Assembly (NCBI GenBank): GCA_031256015.1
Contig: JAIRRK010000068.1
Coordinates: 1 to 11,132, forward strand
Direction of reading: 5' to 3'
DNA from: Dysgonamonadaceae bacterium
GTDB taxonomy: Bacteria > Bacteroidota > Bacteroidia > Bacteroidales > Azobacteroidaceae
Length of the DNA: 11,132 bases
The notes beneath the pieces are model-generated. The model ran no database searches. It saw nothing but the letters and a program-made list of their open reading frames with translations, and was not told the origin of the DNA. Positions 1 to 7,172 of this stretch are shown here, piece after piece. The first letter of the stretch is position 1; every line of letters begins with the position of its first letter. A program made the position numbers and the translations under genes.

Positions 1-230
1 TCAACAATTGTCATGGCTCCCAATAAGAAGAAAAGAATTTCGGCCGTTTCGCCCAGATGTTCAATCAAATGAATATCGATAGAGGCGATTGCCGGTTCCA
101 TACAAGTCAGGAAAACCCACATTAAAGAGCCTAATAATAAAGCCGTTGCGGTTTTATTAATCCCCAACGGATGTTCTAAGGCAATACACGCGTAGCCTAT
201 CACAAAGACTACAATCATAATTGTAAACAT
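1..230 (-). CDS. nhaD: NhaD-type Na+/H+ antiporter, N-terminal part (gene runs off the window)
   Basis: Reading the minus strand from the ATG at 230-228 gives 76 complete codons with no stop before the window edge. An in-frame TAA lies five codons upstream, and a promoter element sits 27 bp ahead, so this start is well supported; Met5 is a less likely alternative. The peptide starts with a hydrophobic helix (about residues 2-17), then ALEHPLGINKTATALLLGS leading into a second helix, and ends with HLGETAEILFFLLGAMTIVE. Those two blocks match my knowledge of the start of NhaD antiporters (ArsB/NhaD permease superfamily). The protein would sit in the inner membrane and exchange Na+ (or Li+) for H+ in pH and sodium homeostasis. 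The ion-binding residues lie in the missing part. It is divergent from mutS and seems functionally unrelated to the glycan cluster. Identification rests on recognised motifs from about a sixth of the protein. Confidence 0.85.
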   Translation of the reverse strand, partial: MFTIMIVVFVIGYACIALEHPLGINKTATALLLGSLMWVFLTCMEPAIASIDIHLIEHLGETAEILFFLLGAMTIV

Positions 231-257
231 ATCAATAAATTAATTATAAATAAGTGT

Positions 258-265
258 CAAAGGTA
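258..265 (-). promoter_or_regulatory. Bacteroidetes-type -7 promoter element for the antiporter gene
   Basis: The minus strand reads TACCTTTG, an exact match to the Bacteroidetes -7 consensus TAnnTTTG. It ends 27 bp before the antiporter ATG, giving a short leader. The expected -33 region is T-rich but has no clear TTG-type element at the ideal distance, so the call rests on the -7 box and its position. Confidence 0.6.
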
Positions 266-287
266 CATATTTTTTAGAGAAAAAAAT

Positions 288-295
288 TATCTTTG
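288..295 (+). promoter_or_regulatory. Bacteroidetes-type -7 promoter element for mutS
   Basis: The plus strand reads TATCTTTG, matching TAnnTTTG, in an A/T-rich stretch 33 bp ahead of the mutS ATG. No convincing -33 element is visible; the upstream bases (about 266-276) are T-rich. Transcription should begin a few bases downstream, near 301. Since no such element lies in the 47 bp between mutS and the flippase gene, this promoter may also feed the first part of the polysaccharide cluster (inference). Confidence 0.6.
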
Positions 296-328
296 CAAAA
301 ATAAAATTAACGAATCTTCATATTATTT

Positions 329-2941
329 ATGGCGAAAGGAATAATCGAAAGCCCTTTAATGAAACAATATTTCGAGATAAAATCACAACATCCCGATGCA
401 ATTCTTCTTTTTCGTGTCGGTGATTTTTATGAAACTTTCTCGGGAGATGCTATTATGTCTTCCGAAATACTCGGGATTGCATTAACAAAACGGGCAAATG
501 GGTCTGCTCAAAATGTTGAGTTGGCAGGGTTTCCTCATCATGCTTTGGATACCTATTTACCGAAATTAGTTCGGGCAGGAAAAAGAGTGGCAATCTGCGA
601 TCAGTTGGAAGATCCGAAACTGGCGAAAAAAATCGTCAAAAGAGGAATTACCGAATTGGTCACACCGGGAGTCTCAATCAACGAGAATGTACTGAATCAT
701 AAAGAAAACAACTTTTTGGCTGCCGTCCACTTCAACAAAAGTATTTGCGGAATTGCCTTTTTAGATATTTCCACAGGAGAATTTTTTGCAACGGAAGGCC
801 CGGTGAATCATATCGACAAATTACTGAATAATTTTTCACCTAAAGAAGTTCTTATCGACAGGCGTAAACGCAAACAATTTGAAGAAACCTTCGGTTCGCG
901 ATGGTTAACTTTTGAAATGGAAGATTGGGCTTTTACCGAAGATTCGGGGAAAGAACGATTATTGAAACAGTTTCGGACAAATAACCTGAAAGGTTTCGGA
1001 ATCGATCATTTAATTAACGGAGTTATATCGGCAGGAGTTATTCTGCACTATTTGGATATAACTCAACATACTCAAATTGCTCACATCACGGCTTTATCCC
1101 GAATAGAAGAAGATCGCTATGTTCGGTTGGATAAGTTCACCGTTCGCAGTTTGGAATTATTATCCACGATGAATGAGGGAGGTAAATCGCTGCTGGATAT
1201 TCTGGACAGAACCATTACTCCGATGGGAGCGAGAATGTTGAAACGGTGGATTTTATTTCCTTTGAAAGAACCGAAACAAATTGAAGACCGGTTGTCGGTT
1301 GTTGAATATTTCTTCAAAAAACCGGATATGAAAGAAATGTTGGACCAACAATTGAGTTTAATCGGCGATTTGGAACGAATCATCTCAAAAACTGCCGTCG
1401 GAAGAGTAAATCCTCGCGAAGTGGCTCAATTGAAAGTGGCGTTAAACGCTCTTATTCCGATAAAAGAACGATGTATGGATTCGGATGAACCGAGCTTAAA
1501 ACGAATCGGAGAACAACTCAATCTTTGTACAATAATCAAAGAACGAATTCAGAAGGAATTGGTTGCCGACCCTCCTGTCGCTTTGAACAAAGGACAAGTC
1601 ATTGCCAAAGGTATTAATTCGGAATTAGACGAACTTCGTAAAATTGCTTATTCAGGAAAAGATTATCTATTGCAAATTCAGCAAAGAGAAATCGAATCGA
1701 CGGGTATTCCTTCTCTTAAAATAAGCTATAATGCTGTGTTCGGATACTACATCGAGGTCAGAAATACGCACAAAGACAAAGTTCCCAAAAATTGGATACG
1801 TAAACAAACGTTGACCAATGCCGAACGCTACATTACGGAAGAACTTAAAATATACGAGGATAAAATATTGGGTGCCGAAGATAAAATTGCTTCTTTGGAA
1901 GCGAAACTTTTCTCCGATTTGGCATTGGAGCTAATGGAATACATCACTCCTATCCAAACAAACGCCAATCTGATTGCTCAAATCGATTGTTTGCTTTCTT
2001 TTGCCAAAATAGCGAAAAGACATCAGTATATCCGTCCGCAAATAAATGACACTCAAACAATCGATATAAAAAAAGGACGACATCCGGTTATTGAAACCCA
2101 ACTTCCCATCGGGGAAAGTTATATTCCCAACGATGTTCTTCTGGATGATGAAAAACAACAAATCATTATCATCACCGGACCGAATATGGCGGGAAAGTCG
2201 GCTCTTTTACGTCAAACCGCATTAATTACGTTAATGGCTCAAATCGGTTCGTTCGTTCCGGCCGAATCAGCCAAAATCGGCTGGGTAGATAAAATTTTCA
2301 CTCGTGTAGGAGCCAGCGATAATATTTCTTTGGGAGAATCTACTTTCATGGTGGAAATGATCGAAGCTGCCGACATCTTAAATAATCTCTCCGAACGGAG
2401 CCTCATTCTTTTTGACGAACTGGGGAGAGGAACATCGACTTATGACGGCATTTCCATTGCTTGGGCAATTGTCGAATACATCCACGAACATCCGAAAGGA
2501 AAAGCCAAAACATTGTTCGCCACTCATTATCACGAGCTGAATGAAATGGAAAAATCGTTTAGACGGATAAAAAACTACAATGTTTCGGTAAAAGAAGTGG
2601 ACAACAAAGTTATCTTTCTTCGTAAACTGGAAAAAGGAGGAAGCGAACATAGCTTCGGTATCCACGTGGCGAAATTAGCCGGAATGCCCTCGAGTATCGT
2701 GAAACGAGGAAACGAAATCCTGTCTCAATTGGAAACGGATAACCGGAAAAACGGAATAGCAAAACCTATGGACAAAATATTAACCGAACGAGAAGGCCTC
2801 CAAATGAACTTTTTTCAATTAGATGATCCGATTCTTTCGCAAATCAGAGATGAAATAATTAATTTGGATGTCAATAATCTCACTCCGGTCGAAGCACTGA
2901 ATAAATTGAGTGAAATCAAAAAAATCGTTGCGGGAAAATAA
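329..2941 (+). CDS. mutS: DNA mismatch repair protein MutS
   Basis: An 870-residue protein, the usual size for MutS (E. coli 853). It recognises base mismatches and small loops after replication and, with MutL, triggers strand-specific repair. The N-terminal mismatch-reading loop is present: GDFYETF, with Phe33 and Glu35 as the F-x-E pair that stacks on the mispaired base. The connector, lever and clamp regions fill the middle. The C-terminal ABC-type ATPase is intact: Walker A GPNMAGKS at 617-624, signature block [11 protein letters not shown] at 663-673, Walker [12 protein letters not shown] with Asp696-Glu697, and the H-loop ATHYHE with His733. A helix-turn-helix dimerisation segment (around [13 protein letters not shown]) and a short C-terminal tail follow. 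The ATG at 329 is preceded by A/T-rich sequence without a Shine-Dalgarno site, as usual in Bacteroidetes. No broken motif is seen, so the enzyme should be functional. Confidence 0.98.
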   Translation: MAKGIIESPLMKQYFEIKSQHPDAILLFRVGDFYETFSGDAIMSSEILGIALTKRANGSAQNVELAGFPHHALDTYLPKLVRAGKRVAICDQLEDPKLAKKIVKRGITELVTPGVSINENVLNHKENNFLAAVHFNKSICGIAFLDISTGEFFATEGPVNHIDKLLNNFSPKEVLIDRRKRKQFEETFGSRWLTFEMEDWAFTEDSGKERLLKQFRTNNLKGFGIDHLINGVISAGVILHYLDITQHTQIAHITALSRIEEDRYVRLDKFTVRSLELLSTMNEGGKSLLDILDRTITPMGARMLKRWILFPLKEPKQIEDRLSVVEYFFKKPDMKEMLDQQLSLIGDLERIISKTAVGRVNPREVAQLKVALNALIPIKERCMDSDEPSLKRIGEQLNLCTIIKERIQKELVADPPVALNKGQVIAKGINSELDELRKIAYSGKDYLLQIQQREIESTGIPSLKISYNAVFGYYIEVRNTHKDKVPKNWIRKQTLTNAERYITEELKIYEDKILGAEDKIASLEAKLFSDLALELMEYITPIQTNANLIAQIDCLLSFAKIAKRHQYIRPQINDTQTIDIKKGRHPVIETQLPIGESYIPNDVLLDDEKQQIIIITGPNMAGKSALLRQTALITLMAQIGSFVPAESAKIGWVDKIFTRVGASDNISLGESTFMVEMIEAADILNNLSERSLILFDELGRGTSTYDGISIAWAIVEYIHEHPKGKAKTLFATHYHELNEMEKSFRRIKNYNVSVKEVDNKVIFLRKLEKGGSEHSFGIHVAKLAGMPSSIVKRGNEILSQLETDNRKNGIAKPMDKILTEREGLQMNFFQLDDPILSQIRDEIINLDVNNLTPVEALNKLSEIKKIVAGK

Positions 2942-2988
2942 CACCGAATCATGTCGAGTCAATCATAAAAAGAAAAATCCGGTTATTC

Positions 2989-4491
2989 ATGGGAGTAGTA
3001 ATAAAACAAAGCATAAAAGGAACATTTTTCGCTTATTCAGGAGCATTAATAGGTATTTTCACCACCTTTTATATTATTCCCAAATACGTAGGAGCCGAAC
3101 TTCTGGGTTTGAAAACCGTTCTCACGGAAGCGGCTTTATTTTTTACCGGTATTTTTCAATTGGGAGCCTCTTCGTCCATTATTCGCTTTTTTCCTCATTT
3201 TAAATCAGCAAAAAGTAAAACGAATAACGGGTTCTTTTTCTATTTGATTTGCTTGATTAGTGTTGGTTTTCTACTTTTTGTCTGCGCTTTTTTCTTACTG
3301 AGACAACCGATTATCGATTACTTTTCATCGCAATCAATACTCTTTGTCGATTATCTTTATTGGGTGATTCCGCTTACTTTTTTCATGATTTACTGGACTT
3401 CTTTTGAAGTTTATTCCAATGTATTAATGAAAATAGCCATTCCCAAACTAATCAGGGAAATAGTCATTCGGGTTTTATTTATCTTTTTATATTTAGCTTA
3501 TGCACTGAAATATATCAATTTAACCGAATTTATAATCGGATTCGTTGCAATCTATGGAATGGTCACGCTTTTGGTGTTCTTATATGTCGCTAAAATCGGT
3601 TCCGTTTCTCTGAAGCACGAGCATTCATTCATCACGCCTCCTTTGAAAAAAGATTTCTGTTCCTATTCTTCCATTTTTGTATTGGGAGCATTGGGCGGCT
3701 CGCTGTTGGGACGTATGGATATATTTATGATCAGCGGAGAAATGGGGTTGGTATATACCGGTGTTTATGCGATTGCCATAAACATGATTTCATTAGTAGA
3801 TATGCCTTCACGCTCAATCAGTGCCATCTCGGCCCCTATAGTGGCCGACGCTCTGAAACGAGGAGATTTGGACGCTGCCAATAAACTTTATAAAAAAGTA
3901 TCTTCATCGCAATTACTTATCGGCAGTATGATTTTCCTGTTAATTTGGATTAATATAGATAATATTTATGCCATCATTTCGGATATTTCGAACGAAAACA
4001 CATTCAGTGCCGGGAAATATGTGGTTTTACTGATCGGTTCGGCCAAGTTGATTGAATTAACTATCGGATTCGGAGGAACATTAATCAATTTTTCGCGATA
4101 TTATCATTGGAGTCTTTATTTCGCATTTTTTATCACCGGAATTAATTTATTCCTTAATTGGCTATTCATCCCCAAATGGGGAATTGTCGGCGCAGCCGTA
4201 GCAACGATGATAGCAAGTTCTATTTCATACTGTTTACAACAATGGCTGGTCTTTCAAAAAGTGAAAGCTAATCCGTACAGTAAAAACACTTTGAAGATTC
4301 TAATCATGATTGCCCTCGTTCTTTTAGTGAATGTAATTTTACCTCAATTAGACAATTACTATGTTGATACGGTGTATCGAACTTTTATCGTAGGAATATT
4401 AATGGGTGTTTTTGTCTATTTCTCGAAAGTTTCCGAAGAAACAAACAATATAATTCGCTCTTTACTGTTTAAAATGAAAAAAGATGACTAA
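2989..4491 (+). CDS. Polysaccharide flippase, Wzx/MOP-superfamily membrane protein
   Basis: A 500-residue, strongly hydrophobic protein with about 12-14 predicted membrane helices and no signal peptide, the size and pattern of Wzx-type flippases of the MOP exporter superfamily. The N-terminus (IKGTFFAYSGALIGIFTTF, then IIPKYVGAELLGL) has the first-helix pattern typical of these proteins, and the C-terminal half (NLFLNWLFIPKWGIVGAAVATMIA) carries the family's characteristic N-x-x-L-x-P-x-x-G-x-x-G-A-A block. Members move undecaprenyl-linked oligosaccharide units from the cytoplasmic to the periplasmic face of the inner membrane. It starts 47 bp after mutS with no promoter element in the gap, and its last 8 nt overlap the next glycosyltransferase gene, placing it in the polysaccharide cluster. 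The exact substrate cannot be read from sequence; the neighbouring fucosyltransferase suggests a fucosylated unit (inference). MurJ is unlikely given the glycosyltransferase context. Confidence 0.85.
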   Translation: MGVVIKQSIKGTFFAYSGALIGIFTTFYIIPKYVGAELLGLKTVLTEAALFFTGIFQLGASSSIIRFFPHFKSAKSKTNNGFFFYLICLISVGFLLFVCAFFLLRQPIIDYFSSQSILFVDYLYWVIPLTFFMIYWTSFEVYSNVLMKIAIPKLIREIVIRVLFIFLYLAYALKYINLTEFIIGFVAIYGMVTLLVFLYVAKIGSVSLKHEHSFITPPLKKDFCSYSSIFVLGALGGSLLGRMDIFMISGEMGLVYTGVYAIAINMISLVDMPSRSISAISAPIVADALKRGDLDAANKLYKKVSSSQLLIGSMIFLLIWINIDNIYAIISDISNENTFSAGKYVVLLIGSAKLIELTIGFGGTLINFSRYYHWSLYFAFFITGINLFLNWLFIPKWGIVGAAVATMIASSISYCLQQWLVFQKVKANPYSKNTLKILIMIALVLLVNVILPQLDNYYVDTVYRTFIVGILMGVFVYFSKVSEETNNIIRSLLFKMKKDD

Positions 4492-5266
4492 GGTCAGTGT
4501 TTGTATTCCCTCATATAAACAAGCGTCCTTCTTGGAAAGATGCCTCAATTCCATTTCTGCACAAACTTATACCGATTATGAAATTGTTGTTTCCGATGAT
4601 TCTCCGAACGATGAAATCGAACAATTGATTAAGAAGTACGAGCATATACCTGTTCTCTACCGAAAAAACCGAACTCCTTTGGGTTCTCCGGAAAATTGGA
4701 ACAATGCAATACGCATGGCTTCGGGAGAATATATCAAAATCATGCATCATGATGATTGGTTTTCGTCGCCTTCATCATTGGAGGATTATGTTGATTTACT
4801 TGATAAAAATCCGGATTCGTATTTTGCTTTTTCTGCCTGTCGAGACATCGGGAAAGAAAGAGAAATTGCTCACCACCCGAATAATTATGAACTAAATTCC
4901 TTAAAGAAAAATCCGGATATACTATCTTTGGGCAACTTTGTAGGTGCTCCAAGTACAACGATATTCAGACGAAATGTTGATATGTTTTTTGATAAAAACT
5001 TAATTTGGTTTGTCGATATTGAATTTTACATTCGTCTTTTAAGAAAATTTCCTTCCTTTGTTTATTCAAATAAAGAATTGGTTTACATAGGAATAAGCGA
5101 AAATCAAATATCGAACTACTGCGTAAATAATGAAGACCTGATAACTAAAGAAAGAAACTATTTCTTCGAAAAATTGAATATAAAATACGGAATAGGTTAC
5201 GGATTATACCGTCGAATGAGGAGAGTTATCATCATAAAAACATTAATCAAATGGTTATGGAAGTGA
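4484..5266 (+). CDS. Family 2 glycosyltransferase (GT-A fold)
   Basis: A 260-residue cytoplasmic or membrane-associated enzyme expected to transfer a sugar from a nucleotide-sugar donor onto a lipid-linked glycan. It opens with the family-2 strand VSVCIPSYKQASFLERCL and the nucleotide-binding pair Asp38-Asp39 (in EIVVSDDS). The metal-binding DxD position is HHDDW, Asp90-Asp91 preceded by two histidines, a common variant in this family. The C-terminal part (from about residue 130) is less conserved and is rich in Asn and Lys; it probably shapes the acceptor site. The ATG lies inside the flippase gene's end (8-nt overlap), and the last 16 nt overlap the fucosyltransferase gene, so translation is probably coupled. 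It is shorter than many family-2 enzymes but the catalytic domain looks complete. Sugar donor and linkage cannot be predicted. Confidence 0.88.
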   Translation: MTKVSVCIPSYKQASFLERCLNSISAQTYTDYEIVVSDDSPNDEIEQLIKKYEHIPVLYRKNRTPLGSPENWNNAIRMASGEYIKIMHHDDWFSSPSSLEDYVDLLDKNPDSYFAFSACRDIGKEREIAHHPNNYELNSLKKNPDILSLGNFVGAPSTTIFRRNVDMFFDKNLIWFVDIEFYIRLLRKFPSFVYSNKELVYIGISENQISNYCVNNEDLITKERNYFFEKLNIKYGIGYGLYRRMRRVIIIKTLIKWLWK

Positions 5267-6144
5267 TTGTTCTGTCGGGAGGTTTAGGAAATCAAATGTT
5301 TCAGTACGCATTCTTTTTGGCAAAAAAAGAAAAAAACAAAAACATCCGGATAGATACTTATTCCATTGAAAGAGAAAAACTTCATAACGGCTTCGAATTA
5401 AATCGTTTATTCGGAATAGAAGATAAATATCGTTCCAATGGGGTGAGAATAATTCGGAAATTACTCATTTTCAATAAGAAAAAAAGATTCAAAATCATTA
5501 CATTCATTCTTTTACGATTAATCAAACTGACGGGAATTAAAATTATCGAAGAAAAAGGAGCTTCTGTTTTTCAATCTCAATATTTAAACAATCGGAAAGG
5601 AAAAGTTTTTTATTTCGGATTCTGGCAAAGTCCGTATTATTTTCAATCGATTAACGATAAAATAAGGACCATTTATTCTTTCGACAACAATCAATTATCC
5701 GACAAATCAAAAACGTTTCTAACAGAAATCGAGCAGAAGGACAGTGTTTCCATCCATTTTCGACGAGGAGATTTTTTAAATAAAATCAATTCGCCGTATC
5801 AGCACATTTGCACTTTTGAATATTACAATCGGGCTATTGCAGCGATAAAGGAAAAAATAAAAAATCCTTTTTTTGTTGTCTTTTCAGATGATTCGGAATG
5901 GGTGAAAAATAATTTTCATTTGGAAAACTCGACTTTGGTTGATTGGAATGTCGGAGAAAATGCGTGGGAAGATATGCTGTTAATGTCGAAATGCAAACAC
6001 AACATCATCGCAAACAGCACTTTCAGTTGGTGGGCGGCTTGGCTCAACACCAATAAAAACAAAATGGTTTTTGCTCCGAATCGATTCCTGAATAATCAAA
6101 GAACTCCCGATATTTATCCTTTGGATTGGTTTATCATTGAATAG
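5251..6144 (+). CDS. Family 11 glycosyltransferase, probable alpha-1,2-fucosyltransferase
   Basis: A 297-residue protein of normal length for family GT11, which transfers L-fucose from GDP-fucose, most often in alpha-1,2 linkage to galactose. The N-terminal donor-site block SGGLGNQMFQYA is at residues 9-20. The hallmark HxRRGD motif is present as His169-Phe-Arg171-Arg172-Gly-Asp174, and the C-terminal NSTFSWWAAWL block (from residue 255) is a further family signature. No signal peptide or membrane span is seen, so it acts in the cytoplasm. The ATG at 5251 gives MVMEVIVLSGG; Met3 at 5257 would serve equally and shorten the overlap with the preceding gene from 16 to 10 nt. The gene is rich in A runs and Lys/Asn/Ile codons, visibly more A/T-rich than mutS, as is common for exchanged glycosyltransferase genes. 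The alpha-1,2 linkage and galactose acceptor follow from the family, not from a residue I can check. Confidence 0.9.
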   Translation: MVMEVIVLSGGLGNQMFQYAFFLAKKEKNKNIRIDTYSIEREKLHNGFELNRLFGIEDKYRSNGVRIIRKLLIFNKKKRFKIITFILLRLIKLTGIKIIEEKGASVFQSQYLNNRKGKVFYFGFWQSPYYFQSINDKIRTIYSFDNNQLSDKSKTFLTEIEQKDSVSIHFRRGDFLNKINSPYQHICTFEYYNRAIAAIKEKIKNPFFVVFSDDSEWVKNNFHLENSTLVDWNVGENAWEDMLLMSKCKHNIIANSTFSWWAAWLNTNKNKMVFAPNRFLNNQRTPDIYPLDWFIIE

Positions 6145-6152
6145 AATAACAA

Positions 6153-7136
6153 ATGAAAATTTCAATTATCATACCCGTCTATAATGTTGCCGAATTTATC
6201 GAAAGATGCTTATTGTCGGCATTAAATCAGACTTATTCGGATATTGAGATTATCCTTGTCAATGATGCAACTCCCGATTCCGGTATCGAAACAGCCGAAA
6301 CAATCATACAAAAACATCCGAGAAAAGAATCCGTCAAAATCATTCATCACCCGGAAAACAAAGGCTTGGCGGCCGCTCGCAATACCGGAATAAAACATGC
6401 ATCCGGAGACTATATTTTCTTTTTGGACGGCGACGATGAAATCAGCAAAGATTGTATCGAGATTTTATCCGTTTTCACGAAAGACAACTCCATTGACTTA
6501 ATTATCGGAGAAATAGCCGTTATCGGAAACAAAAGAAAGGCCTATCCTCCCCTGCTGTTGGAAGACGGAATCTATCACGGAAATGATTTTATTTCCAATG
6601 CTTTTTTTCAAAAACAATGGTATGAAATGGCTTGGAATAAATTAATTAAGAAGAATTTTCTCGCCGAAAAAAAAATGCTGTTCACGGAAGGCCTTTTGCA
6701 TGAAGATACTTTGTGGTCGTTTCAATTGGCATTACAGATTCATTCGATTGCCGTTATTCATGCGGAAACTTATTTTTATCATATTCAAAAAAACTCCATC
6801 ACGCAAAAGAAGTCGCCCAAAAACATGAACGACTTTTTACTTGTTTTGGAAAAAACAATCCGGCTATCTCAAGAAAAACATCTGTTTGAAACTTCGGCAT
6901 CCATTTTTTCTTATCTCGAAAATCTGAGGATTTACTTCATTAAATCTCTCCTGAGAAATAACTTTTCGGAAAACTACATTTCCGACAAGAAAAAAGAATT
7001 GGATAATCTGTTCAACCATAATGTATGGAGGTACAGGAAACAATCGTTTGTTTCCAAAATCAAAGAAACCGTTTTAAATATTCAGGCTCACCTGAACAGC
7101 AAACACGGCAACACCGGTGATTCTATAAGAGATTAA
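6153..7136 (+). CDS. Family 2 glycosyltransferase (GT-A fold)
   Basis: A 327-residue enzyme with an N-terminal GT-A catalytic domain (about residues 1-220). Visible motifs: ISIIIPVYNVAEFIERCL at the start; the nucleotide-contact Asp38 in ILVNDATPDS; NKGLAAARNTGI; the metal-binding DGDD at Asp92-Asp95; and the Glu184-Asp185 pair in LLHEDTLWSF, the usual location of the catalytic base in this family. The remaining 100 or so residues are lysine- and asparagine-rich and lack clear membrane helices. It starts 8 bp after the fucosyltransferase stop and is almost certainly in the same transcript. It probably adds one sugar to the lipid-linked unit; whether it acts before or after fucose cannot be told. 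Its first 30 residues resemble the other family-2 enzymes here only at family level, so a recent duplication is not indicated. Confidence 0.92.
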   Translation: MKISIIIPVYNVAEFIERCLLSALNQTYSDIEIILVNDATPDSGIETAETIIQKHPRKESVKIIHHPENKGLAAARNTGIKHASGDYIFFLDGDDEISKDCIEILSVFTKDNSIDLIIGEIAVIGNKRKAYPPLLLEDGIYHGNDFISNAFFQKQWYEMAWNKLIKKNFLAEKKMLFTEGLLHEDTLWSFQLALQIHSIAVIHAETYFYHIQKNSITQKKSPKNMNDFLLVLEKTIRLSQEKHLFETSASIFSYLENLRIYFIKSLLRNNFSENYISDKKKELDNLFNHNVWRYRKQSFVSKIKETVLNIQAHLNSKHGNTGDSIRD

Positions 7137-7143
7137 TTTATAC

Positions 7144-7151
7144 TATATTTG
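7144..7151 (+). promoter_or_regulatory. Bacteroidetes-type -7 promoter element for the YfhO-type gene
   Basis: TATATTTG matches TAnnTTTG and lies in the 36-bp gap after the preceding glycosyltransferase, 21 bp ahead of the ATG at 7173. Such a site would let the YfhO-type gene and the last glycosyltransferase be transcribed apart from the upstream cluster. A TTG at 7149 that extends the reading frame lies inside this element and so cannot be the start of a transcript made from it. No clear -33 element is visible. Confidence 0.55.
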
Positions 7152-7172
7152 CAACAAAAAATACAACTACCT

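Noticed and set aside
2910-3203. 97-residue plus-strand open frame across the mutS/flippase junction
   Set aside because: It overlaps both genes in another frame, has a Ser/Arg/His-rich composition and no recognisable motif; a shadow of the flippase gene.
4923-4930. TATCTTTG promoter-like box
   Set aside because: It matches TAnnTTTG but lies inside a glycosyltransferase coding region, far from any downstream gene start; likely a chance match.
7081-7120. Small inverted repeats (TTCAG/CTGAA and CACCGGTG) near the end of the second glycosyltransferase
   Set aside because: Short stems inside coding sequence without a following T run; not convincing as a terminator.
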